Origin: SLST01 sp046538735
GTDB taxonomy: Bacteria > Spirochaetota > Spirochaetia > DSM-27196 > SLST01
Reading direction: 5' to 3'
NCBI GenBank assembly: GCA_046538735.1
Contig: JBKHII010000014.1
Location: forward strand, 1-64,000
Length of the DNA stretch: 64,000 nt
The notes beneath the pieces are model-generated. The model saw only the letters and a program-made list of their open reading frames with translations. It was not told the DNA's origin and did not search any database. Shown in pieces: positions 51,676 to 61,367 of the stretch; the stretch's first letter is position 1; the number at the start of each line of letters is the position of its first letter. The position numbers and the translations under genes were made by a program.

Positions 51676-54069
51676 ATGGCTTTCGATCCGAAGACGCAAC
51701 CGCTCAACGGAGATCACCACGACCGAGCGACGGCGTTGCTTCGTCAGATGACGATCGACGAGAAGGTCGCGCAGCTGCACTCCATCTGGCTTTCGATCGG
51801 TGACGACGGTACGCTTCACGTGAAGGTCCTTTCCGGTCCGAGCCCCACGGACGCGAGCATCGATCCGTGGGAGCGAATGAAGCACGGCATAGGCCAGATC
51901 ACGCGCCCTCTCGGAAGCCGACCGATCTCCCCCGAAAAGGGCGTTGAGGCGGTGAACCGAATTCAACGATTTCTCGTAGAGAAGACTCGGCTCGGGATCC
52001 CGGCACTTCCGCACGAGGAGTGTCTTGCGGGGCTGATGGCATCCGGTGCGACGCTCTTTCCGGCCGGAATAAACAACGGCGCGATGTGGGACGACGATCT
52101 CGTGCAACGGATCGCCGCCGCGATCGGCAGCGAGCTGTACTCGGTGGGTGCACGACAGGGACTCGCCCCCGTGCTTGACGTGTGTCGCGACGCGCGATGG
52201 GGGAGGACTGAGGAGTGTCTGGGCGAGGATCCGTACCTCGTCGGCGTACTCGCGTCGGCGTACGTTCGTGGCCTGCAGGGAACGGACGATCGCCTGACTG
52301 CGACGCTCAAACACTATGTGGGTCACTCGCTGAGCGAAGGCGCGCGGAATCACGCGCCGGTGAGGATCGGGGCGCGAGAGCTTCGCGATGTTTTCCTCCT
52401 GCCGTTCGAGATGGCGGTGAAGGAGGCAGGCGCGGGCTCAGTCATGCCGGCGTACCACGATCTGGACGGCGTCCCGCTGCACGAATCGAAGGAATACCTC
52501 ACGCAGGTTCTTCGAGAGGAGTGGGGGTTCGACGGTACGGTCGTCTCCGACTACGAGGGAATCGTCCAGCTCCATAGCGATCACCGTACGCGAGCAGATA
52601 TCGAAGGAGCGGCGATCGGCGCGCTCGAGGCAGGCGTGGACGTGGAGCTCCCTGCGGATACGGTCTTCGCGAACGGGATCAAGAGCGCGCTCGAGAAGGG
52701 TACGCTCGACCCGGCGCTCGTGGACCGCGCCGTCATGCGCGTGCTCGTCCAGAAGTCCAGGCTCGGTCTCTTCGACAATCCGTACGCACCGGAGGGACCG
52801 ATCAGGCTCAACGCGCCCGAGCACGTTCGGCTCGCGCGCGAGGCGGCGCAGAAGTCGATCGTGCTGTTGAAGAACGATGGGCGACTCCCACTCGATCAAA
52901 ACCAAAGGATCGCGCTCGTGGGACCGCTCGCAGACGATCCGCTTTGCATGCTCGGGGGCTACTCCTTCCCCGTCCACTTGATTATCGCCGGTTCGGAGCG
53001 CGCGACGCTGCCGCTTCGCACGCTTCGCGAGGAACTCGGTGACCAGATCGCCAACCTCGCGTACGCGAAGGGGTGCGACGTGCTTACCGAGCGCCCGAAG
53101 GAGGCCGCCGTCTTCCCGGGTGAGATCGGGCTCGAGGGAAGCAGCCAGAAATCGTACATCAGCTACGACCGTTCCGGCCTTCCGGCCGCCGTGGAAGCCG
53201 TTCGGGACGCCGATTGCGTCATCCTCGCGGTGGGAGACCTGGCCGGGCTCTTCCTTACGGGTACCGTGGGCGAGGGTTCGGATACCACGTCGCTCGCGTT
53301 GCCGGGCGTGCAGATGGAGCTCATGGAGGCGATGCTCGATACCGGCAAACCGGTCGTGATTGTGGTCATGAGCGGTCGGCCGTACAATCTGGGTCGCGGT
53401 TTTGCCGAAGCCGCCGCGGTCGTTCAAGCGTGGCTTCCGGGGCAGGAGGGTCCTGCGGCGATAACGGACGTCTTGTTCGGGCGCGCGAATCCGGGCGCAA
53501 AGCTTCCCGTATCGATCCCACGGTCCGCCGGCGCGATGCCGTTCTTCTACAACTACAAGGTGAAGTCCGCCGGGACGCCGATCCAGCCCAACTTCGGATC
53601 GGTCTTTCCCTTTGGCTACGGACTGAGCTATACCCGGTTCAGCGTGGACGGCTTCTCGCTCGCGGAGCGGACCGTGCAGACGGACGGGACGATCGAGGTT
53701 TCGTGCCGGGTCACGAACATCGGCGACCGGACCGGAGACGAGGTTGTGCAACTCTACACCCGGGACCTTTACGCTCGGCTCGTGCGGCCGGTGATGGAGC
53801 TCAAGGGCTTCCGGCGCGTGCGCCTCGAGCCGGGTGAGGCGACGCGCCTCACGTTCAGGGTCCCGTGCGACATGCTGAGCTATACGCTGCGAGACAATCA
53901 GCGGGTGGTCGAGCCGGGCGAGTTCGAGATCATGGTCGGGACCTCGAGCAAAGACATACACTACCGGGAGACGGTCGTCGTGGAAGGACTACTGCGCACG
54001 CTCGGATCCCGGTGGCGAATGATGTGCGACGTTATGGAGACGAAGGAGCCGAACGAACGTACCTTCTAG
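51676..54069 (+). CDS. GH3 beta-glycosidase (beta-glucosidase/xylosidase), cytoplasmic
   Basis: A 797-residue glycoside hydrolase family 3 enzyme without signal peptide, so it acts inside the cell on imported oligosaccharides. The N-terminal TIM barrel includes LPHEECLAGLMASGATLFPAG and LKHYVGHS; the nucleophile Asp is about residue 292 in VVSDYEG. The second alpha/beta domain is at about 390-600 and the fibronectin-like C-terminal domain at about 650-770. HEECLAG and SDYEG lean toward the beta-xylosidase side of GH3, but beta-glucosidase is equally possible. It is directly downstream of the sugar permeases (3 bases). A broken chemotaxis receptor gene follows after 7 bases. Confidence 0.92.
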   Translation: MAFDPKTQPLNGDHHDRATALLRQMTIDEKVAQLHSIWLSIGDDGTLHVKVLSGPSPTDASIDPWERMKHGIGQITRPLGSRPISPEKGVEAVNRIQRFLVEKTRLGIPALPHEECLAGLMASGATLFPAGINNGAMWDDDLVQRIAAAIGSELYSVGARQGLAPVLDVCRDARWGRTEECLGEDPYLVGVLASAYVRGLQGTDDRLTATLKHYVGHSLSEGARNHAPVRIGARELRDVFLLPFEMAVKEAGAGSVMPAYHDLDGVPLHESKEYLTQVLREEWGFDGTVVSDYEGIVQLHSDHRTRADIEGAAIGALEAGVDVELPADTVFANGIKSALEKGTLDPALVDRAVMRVLVQKSRLGLFDNPYAPEGPIRLNAPEHVRLAREAAQKSIVLLKNDGRLPLDQNQRIALVGPLADDPLCMLGGYSFPVHLIIAGSERATLPLRTLREELGDQIANLAYAKGCDVLTERPKEAAVFPGEIGLEGSSQKSYISYDRSGLPAAVEAVRDADCVILAVGDLAGLFLTGTVGEGSDTTSLALPGVQMELMEAMLDTGKPVVIVVMSGRPYNLGRGFAEAAAVVQAWLPGQEGPAAITDVLFGRANPGAKLPVSIPRSAGAMPFFYNYKVKSAGTPIQPNFGSVFPFGYGLSYTRFSVDGFSLAERTVQTDGTIEVSCRVTNIGDRTGDEVVQLYTRDLYARLVRPVMELKGFRRVRLEPGEATRLTFRVPCDMLSYTLRDNQRVVEPGEFEIMVGTSSKDIHYRETVVVEGLLRTLGSRWRMMCDVMETKEPNERTF

Positions 54070-54076
54070 TCTGTAC

Positions 54077-55719
54077 ATGAAGGTAAGAGGCAAGCTCACC
54101 GGTGCCGTGTCGCTCGGCTCGGTCGCCGGAACGCAGCGGCTGGACGACACGATCACCCGCTTCACGAGTACACGCGAATCGTTCGAGCAATCGCCGGCAG
54201 ATCTCGTAGCCGCTCCCGATCGTGGTGTGCTCGACCAGGAGACGGTCGATAAGCTCGAGCGTCTCCCCGCGGCGTGGGCCGTGGTAGAGCCCAGCGTGAA
54301 TACCATCCAGGAAGAGCTCGCCGAGCTCCGCCGGACGAGCGGTGCGCAGACCGCGCTCGCGAGGGGTGTGTTCCGGTACGTCATGACGAGCGGGACAGGA
54401 GCCGCGAGAGACGAAGACCTCATGTTCCACATCGGTCAGCTTGCGATCGGCGTGCGGGGTGTTGAGTCGGCCAGCGGGACGCTCGATGATCAGCTCGTTC
54501 GCGCGGCCGAGACGATTGCCGCGGAAGCCGCCGAGGCAGCGCGGCTCAACACCGCCGTTTCCGCCGGTATCGTGGTAATCGCCACGGCTTTTGCCGTGGC
54601 GATCATGCTTATCTTCAGTGGTCGCCTCGCCAATCGTGTTCGAGGGATGGAGGCGGCGATGCGCCGCGTGGCCGAACGCGATTTCACCGTTGCGACTCGT
54701 TCGGCAATCGCGGACGAGATTGGCGAGCTCGGCCGTCATATCGACTCGGCGGTCGGCACGACGCGTGAGGCGCTCGCAGCGGCGAAGCAGGCTGCGATCA
54801 GCGTGGAGACGCTTCAGGAGAGTCTGTCCTCCGGCACGGAAGAGTCCACCGCTGCGCTCCACCAGATCTCGCGGAACATCGAGTCGATTCGGGCGCAGTT
54901 CGCGCGCCTCAACGAGACGGCGATCGAGACCACGAAGGCGGTGGAGCAGATCGGCGGGCTGATGAGCGATCTCACCGGCGATCTGGAGAACGAAGACGGC
55001 GCCGTTGAAGACGCCTCGAGCTCGGTGGACGAGATGAACGCGGCGATACGCGACGTTGCCCGGCTCGCGTCCGAGCGGCGCGAGGGTGCGCGGGAGCTCC
55101 TGGCCGTCATTGCGAGCGGTGGTGAGGCCGTTGAGTCGGCGAACGCCGTGATCGAGCAGGTTTCGCGGCGATCGAGAGCGTCCACGCGGGCGAGGCAGGC
55201 CGCGGGTTCGGCGTCGTGGCGGCGGAGATACGCAAGCTCTCCGAGTCCGCCTCGGAGAACTCGCACCGGATCGGCGACACGCTCAGATCGGTAGCCGGAC
55301 AGATTCGCGAAGCCCTGAACGCGAGCCGCGCGAGCGCGGAGCGATTCAGGACGATTACGAATGATGTCGCGGAGTTCGAGGAAGCGATGGAGGCGATCAG
55401 CAAGGGTACGGCGAACCTCGAGGGAGGGAGCGGCCGCGTGCTCGAGTCGATCACGACCGTTTCCGAGCTGACCGATCGAGTTCGGGGGAAGTACCGGACC
55501 GTCACGGAGACCACCGAGCAGATCCGCCAGGCAATGGAACGGCTGGAAGCCGTCTCCGCCGAGGTGACCGACGGTATCGGCGAGATCGACGCGGGGACAC
55601 ACGAGATCGTCTCTTCAATGAACGACGTCTCGCGGATCAGCACCGAGAGCAGCGAGAACGTACGTCGGCTTGCGCACCTGATCGAGACGTTCCGGACCGG
55701 CGACGGTGAGGCTACCTGA
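54077..55719 (+). pseudogene. Methyl-accepting chemotaxis protein, broken by internal deletions and a frameshift
   Basis: Two frames together cover a chemoreceptor. Frame one (54077 onward) encodes a ligand region, a membrane helix (VSAGIVVIATAFAVAIMLIFSG), a HAMP domain and the first half of the signalling helix, down to NAVIEQVS at about 55165. The second frame continues with AAIESVHAGEAGRGFGVVAAEIRKLSE and the return helix to 55719. At the junction the expected hairpin tip (about 12 residues, IAxQTNLLAMN-like) is missing and the frame shifts by one, so the CheA/CheW-binding tip is destroyed. The N-terminus also lacks its first membrane helix: MKVRGKLTGAVSLGSVAG passes straight into ligand-domain sequence. 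A sequencing error alone would not explain both losses. Confidence 0.85.
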
Positions 55720-57157
55720 GGTCCATCCAGACGCTCTTCGTTCGCGAGTACTGGAGCACTCCCTCGAGCCCGCCCTCACGACCGATACCGCTCTCCTTCA
55801 CGCCGCCGAATGGGAGCTCGATGCCGAATCCTCCGGTCCCGTTCACCGATACGTGACTGACGTTGAGCGCGGCGATCGCGCGTTGCTGCAGACGCGCGTC
55901 CGGAGTCCAGATCTCTCCTGAGATGCCGTAGCGCGAATCGTTCGCGATCTCGATTGCCTCTTCCTCGCTCGAGAACGTGAGCATGCTCACGACCGGCCCG
56001 AATACCTCTTCCTGCGCGATCGTCATCTTGCGGCGCACATTCGTGAAGAGCGTCGGGCGCACGTAGCTGCCCTCCCGGCCGCGGACCTCCGCGACCGTTC
56101 CGCCCTCGCGGAGCTCCGCGCCCTCCGATCGGGCCGAGTCGATGAAGCCCATGACTCGTGCGAGCTGCTCGGGGGAGGCGAGTGCTCCCATGCCGGGATC
56201 GTCCGGTCCGTACCCCACTTCGATGCCCGCCATCGCCGCGGCCGTTTCCTCGGCCATTCGGTCCGCGATGCTCTCGTGGACGATCAACCGCGAACGAGCA
56301 CCGCACGACTGACCGGTGTTGTAGCAGATCCCGCCTGCCGCACCACGCGCGGCACGGCTCAGGTCGGCGTCCGGAAAGACGAGCTGCGCCGACTTTCCGC
56401 CGAGCTCGAGAGAGACCACCGGGACGAGCTGATCGGCGGCTGCCTTCAGGACCGACCTACCCGTCGCGACCGACCCGCAGAACGCGAGCCCGTCGATTCC
56501 CGAGTGCGCGGCGAGCGCTGCGCCTACCTCCGATCCAATGCCGTTGACGACGTTGATCACTCCAGGCGGGAACCCGACTTCGGAGGCGAGCCTCGCGATC
56601 TCCAGCGTCGTAAACGGCGTACGCTCGTCCGGTTTGACGACGACGGTGTTGCCGACCGCGAGGCACGGCGCAACGCCACGCGCGAAGATGTCCACCGGGT
56701 AGTTCCACGGGACGACGTGCGCGACCACGCCGAGCGGCTCGCGAATGACGTAGGCAAACGAGTCCTCGGGAGCCGGCACGACCCTGCCTCCCGCCTTGTC
56801 CGACCAGCCGGAGTAGTACTCGAAGTACCGAACGACGGTCCGGATTTCATCACGGGCGGTCGAGAGTGCCTTGCCGTTCTCCCGCGACAAGAGGAGCGCG
56901 AGGCGATCGCGTTCCGCGTCAACGCGCCGGGCCAGGTCCGTCATCAATCGGCCGCGAAGATGAGGCGGCATGGACCGCCATTCGGAGGCTCGGAACGCCG
57001 TTCGTGCATTCTCCACGGCCAGATCGACGTCCGCCTCCGAGGCCCGCGCGGTCTCTCCGATGGTCTCTCCCGATCCGGGATCGATCACCGCGATCGAGCC
57101 GTTGCCTCCCGGCACGGACGTGCCGTTGATCCACGAGTCTGCATGGAGCTGGTTCAT
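55712..57157 (-). CDS. Aldehyde dehydrogenase-family protein
   Basis: A 481-residue NAD(P)-dependent dehydrogenase. Characteristic parts are VVPWNYPVDIFARGVAPCLAVGNTVVVKP (cofactor binding), FCGSVATGRSVL, the general base Glu in SLELGGKSAQLVFPDADL and the catalytic Cys in NTGQSCGARSRL. The C-terminal oligomerisation end is typical (GGVKESGIGREGG). Substrate cannot be named; the family includes betaine-, succinate-semialdehyde- and lactaldehyde-type enzymes. The ATG at 57157 overlaps the stop of a tiny ORF. The 3' end overlaps the convergent receptor remnant by 8 bases. Confidence 0.92.
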   Translation of the reverse strand: MNQLHADSWINGTSVPGGNGSIAVIDPGSGETIGETARASEADVDLAVENARTAFRASEWRSMPPHLRGRLMTDLARRVDAERDRLALLLSRENGKALSTARDEIRTVVRYFEYYSGWSDKAGGRVVPAPEDSFAYVIREPLGVVAHVVPWNYPVDIFARGVAPCLAVGNTVVVKPDERTPFTTLEIARLASEVGFPPGVINVVNGIGSEVGAALAAHSGIDGLAFCGSVATGRSVLKAAADQLVPVVSLELGGKSAQLVFPDADLSRAARGAAGGICYNTGQSCGARSRLIVHESIADRMAEETAAAMAGIEVGYGPDDPGMGALASPEQLARVMGFIDSARSEGAELREGGTVAEVRGREGSYVRPTLFTNVRRKMTIAQEEVFGPVVSMLTFSSEEEAIEIANDSRYGISGEIWTPDARLQQRAIAALNVSHVSVNGTGGFGIELPFGGVKESGIGREGGLEGVLQYSRTKSVWMDLR

Positions 57158-57291
57158 TGGCTTTTCTCCTCTCGTCGTGCTCCGTCGTCGGCCGTCCTGC
57201 CGAGTGCCGTGAGGATCACGTAGGGCGGCAGCGGAGAGCGAGCGGTTCCGGCGAGGAGCGCAACGAAGTCGTTCGGGCTTGAGTTCCGCAT
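57154..57291 (-). CDS. Tiny ORF between cyclase and aldehyde dehydrogenase genes (uncertain)
   Basis: A 45-codon ORF with sequence including SPNDFVALLAGTARSPLPPYV and a charged end. Its ATG (57291) is 8 bases after the cyclase stop and its TGA overlaps the aldehyde dehydrogenase ATG by 4 bases (ATGA), the same coupling used by many genes here. There is no ribosome binding site and no recognised family, so it may be a chance frame that only couples translation. Confidence 0.3.
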   Translation of the reverse strand: MRNSSPNDFVALLAGTARSPLPPYVILTALGRTADDGARREEKSQ

Positions 57292-57298
57292 CACCGGG

Positions 57299-58807
57299 TC
57301 ATCGCTTTCCGCTGTAGATCTCGAACTCCCACTTGCCTTCGAACTCCGAGACAACCTTGTTCCAAAGCACGGACGGAGAGTAGATGTTGTTGCTCTTCAT
57401 ACCGCGCTCGATGAGCGTGTCCCGGATGCGCTCCAGCCGGGCGGCGTGGTCGATGACGCTCCGCTCCTTCGTGCTGAAGAGGCCGCTCTGGTTCTCCAGG
57501 ATCTTTTCGTACTGGATGGTCTCGAACTCGCGCGTCATCTGGTCGTATACCGAGACGATCTGTCGGAAGTGCGAGCGAACGAGCGGATCGAAGGTCCCGG
57601 AGGCCTCGAGTGCCGCGTCGACCTCGCCCAGACGACTGCTCACACTTCGATGGTCCTGGGCAGACTCGTAGAGCTCGATCGCCTCGCGGCAGAGCCTGAC
57701 GACCGATTCGTTCGTGTACTCCCGCCTCCTGCCCTCGTGCTCGACTTCCAGCCTGGACAGGGGAGTCGTCTCGAGCACCTGGAGGACGAGTCGAGTCACG
57801 TCCGGCACGAGCCGGTCGCTCCACGTACGCTTGCCCAGGCGCGCGAGTAGGTCGTCGTACGCCTGCTGGTAGCGCACCTTCTTCATGTCGCGTTCGGTGT
57901 AAAGGAGCTCGTGCACCGAGACTCCCACGCCCTTGAAGCGAATGCGCCCACAGCTGAAGAACCGGAAGTTCTCGCCGTCCTCCCGGTCCGACCGGGTCTC
58001 CTTTTTGTAGCCCGAGTGGACGTGCGAGGTGACCATCACCTTCGACTGGTCGGGAGCGATCGTCCCGGCGAAGTTCTGGAGCCTCGCGGCGGTGTTCACC
58101 ACGCTCCCTGACACGTCGCCGTCCTGCGTGACGATGAGCGAGCTGTAGTGGAGGCCGCCGGCGATTCCGGCGGACACGTGGAAGTCCTGCATGGCGATCG
58201 CCCGGCCCGTTCGGTTTTCCGAGAGAGACGCGGCCTGCATGACTCGCTTGCGGGAGAAGAGGTCGATGATGCCGAGGCAGGTCCGAATGGTGTCTCCCGG
58301 AGATGATCCGATGACGATGATGCTGTCGCCGGCGGTCCTGCACGAGATGCAGCCGTGTTTGTTCGCGACGAGTTTCATGTCCTTCTGGATCAGGTCGTCG
58401 AGCGTCCGGAGCATCGAGGAGTTGTGCCGGTTGCGGTGGCAGAAGTCGGTGTAGTCGTGGATGTCCATGAAGCCGCAGTAGATGTTCGGCACGAGGACGT
58501 TCTGCTTCAGATCCGCCACCGACGGCATCGAGCGATTCGTGATCGTCAGCGCTTTCCATAGCTGCCGGTGGTGTTCCGGATCGAGATCCGCGAAGATCCC
58601 CCAGTGAAGCTCGCGAATCAGCTGGTAGCACCGCTTGACCACGGTCTCCAGACGCGGATCCCAGCCGAGGTCTTCGATATAGGAGAAGAGCTCCGCGACG
58701 GTCGCGATCTTGCGCGCCATGATCCGATCGTAGCAGGCGATGAAGACGTCCTTGAGTCTGCGGCCCAGCCCGTCTTTGCGGACCGCCTCTACGATGCGTT
58801 CATCCAT
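57299..58807 (-). CDS. Class III adenylate/guanylate cyclase-domain protein
   Basis: A 502-residue cytoplasmic protein with a central cyclase homology domain (residues about 105-285). The metal-binding Asp positions are in CGFMDIHDYTDF (Asp 115) and RTAGDSIIVIG (Asp 161), and the transition-state Asn/Arg pair is in SGSVVNTAARLQ (Asn 238, Arg 242), so catalysis is plausible. The spacing between the two Asp is normal. The N-terminal 100 and C-terminal 200 residues are helical and not recognised; no membrane segment is seen. It starts at the ATG at 58807, divergent from the cellulase gene 146 bases away. Confidence 0.75.
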   Translation of the reverse strand: MDERIVEAVRKDGLGRRLKDVFIACYDRIMARKIATVAELFSYIEDLGWDPRLETVVKRCYQLIRELHWGIFADLDPEHHRQLWKALTITNRSMPSVADLKQNVLVPNIYCGFMDIHDYTDFCHRNRHNSSMLRTLDDLIQKDMKLVANKHGCISCRTAGDSIIVIGSSPGDTIRTCLGIIDLFSRKRVMQAASLSENRTGRAIAMQDFHVSAGIAGGLHYSSLIVTQDGDVSGSVVNTAARLQNFAGTIAPDQSKVMVTSHVHSGYKKETRSDREDGENFRFFSCGRIRFKGVGVSVHELLYTERDMKKVRYQQAYDDLLARLGKRTWSDRLVPDVTRLVLQVLETTPLSRLEVEHEGRRREYTNESVVRLCREAIELYESAQDHRSVSSRLGEVDAALEASGTFDPLVRSHFRQIVSVYDQMTREFETIQYEKILENQSGLFSTKERSVIDHAARLERIRDTLIERGMKSNNIYSPSVLWNKVVSEFEGKWEFEIYSGKR

Positions 58808-58883
58808 ACCAGATTCCTATTCTCATGTTGTGCGCGGCAACAGTCAACAGTCGTCGCTACGCGCCTTGGTGGGCTGCTTCTCA

Positions 58884-58916
58884 TTGACACGCGGCGTGAC
58901 TATGGTAACGTTTACT
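58884..58916 (+). promoter_or_regulatory. Candidate promoter and LacI/cre-like operator of the cellulase gene
   Basis: TTGACA (58884-58889) is followed after 16 bases by a weak -10 (TAACGT, 58906-58911). Overlapping the -10 is TGGTAACGTTTACT (58903-58916), which fits 12 of 14 positions of the cre-type consensus TGWAARCGYTWNCW bound by LacI-family regulators. The core AACGTT is symmetric but the flanks are offset by one base. It lies 37 bases before the cellulase ATG. Confidence 0.5.
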
Positions 58917-58952
58917 CTCATGAAGCCGAGTCCGAAAAGGAGGAGACGAGAT

Positions 58953-61190
58953 ATGAAATCGATTGCACGGACGATGGTGATCGTCCTCGTCGCGATCTCC
59001 ACGCTTGCCTGCGCATCTTCGCCCGGCGGGGACGAAGCTGCGGCGGTGCAGGCAGGTGGGGAGTCGGCGGCGGCCAATGGAGCAGGTGGAGAGCGTGAGA
59101 CTTCGGCCCAAGCGCCGCCGTACGGGCAGCTGCGGGTCGAGGGAACGCGGCTGCTCGCCGAAGACGGAAGTCCGGTGCAGCTGAAGGGCATGAGCACGAT
59201 GGGCCTGCAGTGGTACGGCGGCATTGTGAACGAGCGCGCGTTCACGGCGCTGGCCCGGGACTGGGAAGCGGATGTCGTGCGGCTCGCGCTCTACGTTGGC
59301 GAGGGCGGCTACGCGACCGACCCGAGTCTCAAGCAGCTTGTCGTTGAAGGCGTGGAGCTCGCGATCGATCTCGGCATGTACGTGATCATCGACTGGCATG
59401 TTCTCACCCCCGGAGACCCGAATGCCCCCGTGTACGACGGCGTGGACGACTTCTTCGCCGAGATGTCCGAACGCTTCGGCGACTACCCGAACGTGATCTA
59501 CGAGATCATGAACGAGCCGAACGGCGACCTCTCGTGGCAGGACGATCTCAAGCCCTACGCCGAGCGCATCGTCTCGGTCATCCGCGCGAACGATCCGGAC
59601 AACGTCATTCTGATCGGGTCGGGAACATGGAGCCAAGACGTGGACGTCGCCGCGGCGGATCCCGTGGACGGTGAGAATCTCATGTACACGCTCCACTTCT
59701 ACACGGGCACGCACGGCGAGGAGCTACGGGAGAAGGCTCGGACCGCGCTCGATCGCGGCGTTGCCCTCTTCGCGAGCGAGTGGGGAACGAGCGCGGCAAC
59801 GGGTACCGGCGGACCGTTCATCAACGCCGCCGAAGAATGGCTCGGGTTCCTTGACGAGCACCGGATCAGCTGGACCAACTGGTCGCTTTGCAACAAGAAC
59901 GAAACCTCGGCTGCGCTCAACGGTCTCGTTCAGGAGTACGTGGCGGGCGAAGGTACCGTCGTCGTGCAGGAAGAGACGCCGCTCGAGCCGGATTCGGCGT
60001 CTCCGGAGGGTCACCCCGCGTGGGATCCGGATCAACTGACGGTCAGCGGCGCGTACGTTCGGGCGAAGATCAAGGGCGTTCCGATTCCCACCTACGAGGT
60101 CCCCATCGCTTCGTGGGATTTCGAAGACGGGCTCGGGCCGTGGCACGTGGCCGACGACAGCGGCGCGAGGCCGGAGCTCGGCACCGCCGAGGCCGAGTCG
60201 AGCGCGCTGACCTTCCGGATCGACTGGCCGGATGAGGTGCCCGACGATGCGTGGTCGACCGCGCCTCGGCTTCGCGTTGCCGATACCGGGCTCGATATCT
60301 CGACTGCGACCGCGGTCCGGGCCGACCTCTATCTGGAGGCGGGTCAGACCGTCGCCGGGCCGATCGAAGTGAACCCCGTGCTCCAGTATCCACCGTCGTG
60401 GTGGTCCCAGCTGCCGGCGATCGAGCTCGACTACGAGTCGGGCGAAGCAGTTGGTGGGGGGTGGCTGAAGTACGGCGTCCGGGCGCCCGTCTCCGTACCC
60501 GCAGACACGACGCTCGCTCACTTGCTGCTCGTGATTGTGGGAGCCGGAAGCGGGTATGAAGGGCGTGTCGCCGTGGACAACGTCGCCGTCGTCGCCGAGT
60601 CGAACGGGGACGCCGCCGGGCGCGCTGTTGAGGAGGCCGCGGCCGGTGAGACGGTCGACCCGGGGGAATTCGTTGGGCTGCCGTGGGATTTCGAGGATGC
60701 GACGAGACAGGGATGGGTCGTGACCGAAGACAGCCCTGCCAAGGTGGCTCTCGAGATCGGGCAGGCCGAGACGACCACCCTGGCATTCGACTACGGGTGG
60801 AGTATCCCCGGGCCGGACGACCCGTGGAGCGCCGCGCCGCGCATCAGCTCGTCCTTCGTGGAGCTCGAGGCCGACGCGTACGAGACGCTCACGCTCGATC
60901 TCTATCTCGAGGAGGGGGCCGCGACGACCGGTAGAATCGAGGTGCAACCCGTCATCCAGTCGCCGCAGCACGGCTACTGGTTCCAACTCAACTCAGTCGG
61001 CGTGAGCCCGCTCGATGGCGATCCGGTCGGAGACGGGCTCCTCAAGTACTCGATCGAGGTGCCGCTCACGTCCAATACGGGCGAGGAGCTCGAACGCGGC
61101 GCGGTCATGCGCAACCTTATACTCATAACCGTGGGTGCCGGAACCGACTATCAGGGCCGGATCCACTACGACAACATCTCATTCAACTGA
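58953..61190 (+). CDS. Lipoprotein GH5 endo-beta-1,4-glucanase with two CBM17/28-like modules
   Basis: A 745-residue exported enzyme. The lipoprotein signal ends at Cys 20 (STLAC), followed by an Ala/Gly/Glu linker. The GH5 barrel covers about residues 52-330, with the acid/base Glu about 188 in EIMNEPNG and the nucleophile Glu about 276 in FASEWGTS. Two homologous beta-sandwich modules follow from about 388 and 576 (WDFEDGLGPW and WDFEDATRQGW, each with WSxAPR and a terminal GRVxVDN-like strand). They match the CBM17/CBM28 superfamily, which binds amorphous cellulose. GH5 followed by these two CBMs is the layout of Bacillus/Clostridium cellulases. The ATG at 58953 follows AAAAGGAGGAG. Surface-anchored by lipid. 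Confidence 0.92.
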   Translation: MKSIARTMVIVLVAISTLACASSPGGDEAAAVQAGGESAAANGAGGERETSAQAPPYGQLRVEGTRLLAEDGSPVQLKGMSTMGLQWYGGIVNERAFTALARDWEADVVRLALYVGEGGYATDPSLKQLVVEGVELAIDLGMYVIIDWHVLTPGDPNAPVYDGVDDFFAEMSERFGDYPNVIYEIMNEPNGDLSWQDDLKPYAERIVSVIRANDPDNVILIGSGTWSQDVDVAAADPVDGENLMYTLHFYTGTHGEELREKARTALDRGVALFASEWGTSAATGTGGPFINAAEEWLGFLDEHRISWTNWSLCNKNETSAALNGLVQEYVAGEGTVVVQEETPLEPDSASPEGHPAWDPDQLTVSGAYVRAKIKGVPIPTYEVPIASWDFEDGLGPWHVADDSGARPELGTAEAESSALTFRIDWPDEVPDDAWSTAPRLRVADTGLDISTATAVRADLYLEAGQTVAGPIEVNPVLQYPPSWWSQLPAIELDYESGEAVGGGWLKYGVRAPVSVPADTTLAHLLLVIVGAGSGYEGRVAVDNVAVVAESNGDAAGRAVEEAAAGETVDPGEFVGLPWDFEDATRQGWVVTEDSPAKVALEIGQAETTTLAFDYGWSIPGPDDPWSAAPRISSSFVELEADAYETLTLDLYLEEGAATTGRIEVQPVIQSPQHGYWFQLNSVGVSPLDGDPVGDGLLKYSIEVPLTSNTGEELERGAVMRNLILITVGAGTDYQGRIHYDNISFN

Positions 61191-61197
61191 GCGAACC

Positions 61198-61227
61198 GCC
61201 GGGGCGTACGCGCCCCGGCTTCTTTTC
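61198..61227 (+). terminator. Rho-independent terminator after the cellulase gene
   Basis: GCCGGGGCG-TACG-CGCCCCGGC (9-bp perfect stem, 4-base loop) followed by TTCTTTT. It begins 7 bases after the cellulase stop and isolates the cellulase transcript from the downstream GH10 gene. Confidence 0.88.
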
Positions 61228-61367
61228 CGTTTTCTACGTGCTCGCCCCCCTGACTTGCCGCCGCCGGCACGAAATCCGTCACCCCACTATCGCAGTCCCC
61301 CGGCATCGCGCTATGCTGGTAGGGACGGCGTGGACCTTGGTCGGTCTCGTGCCGCAAGGAGGTCCGC

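Noticed and set aside
52438..53961. 507-codon reverse ORF opposite the GH3 gene
   Set aside because: Shadow of the GH3 coding frame in GC-rich DNA; composition is atypical and there is no independent signal.
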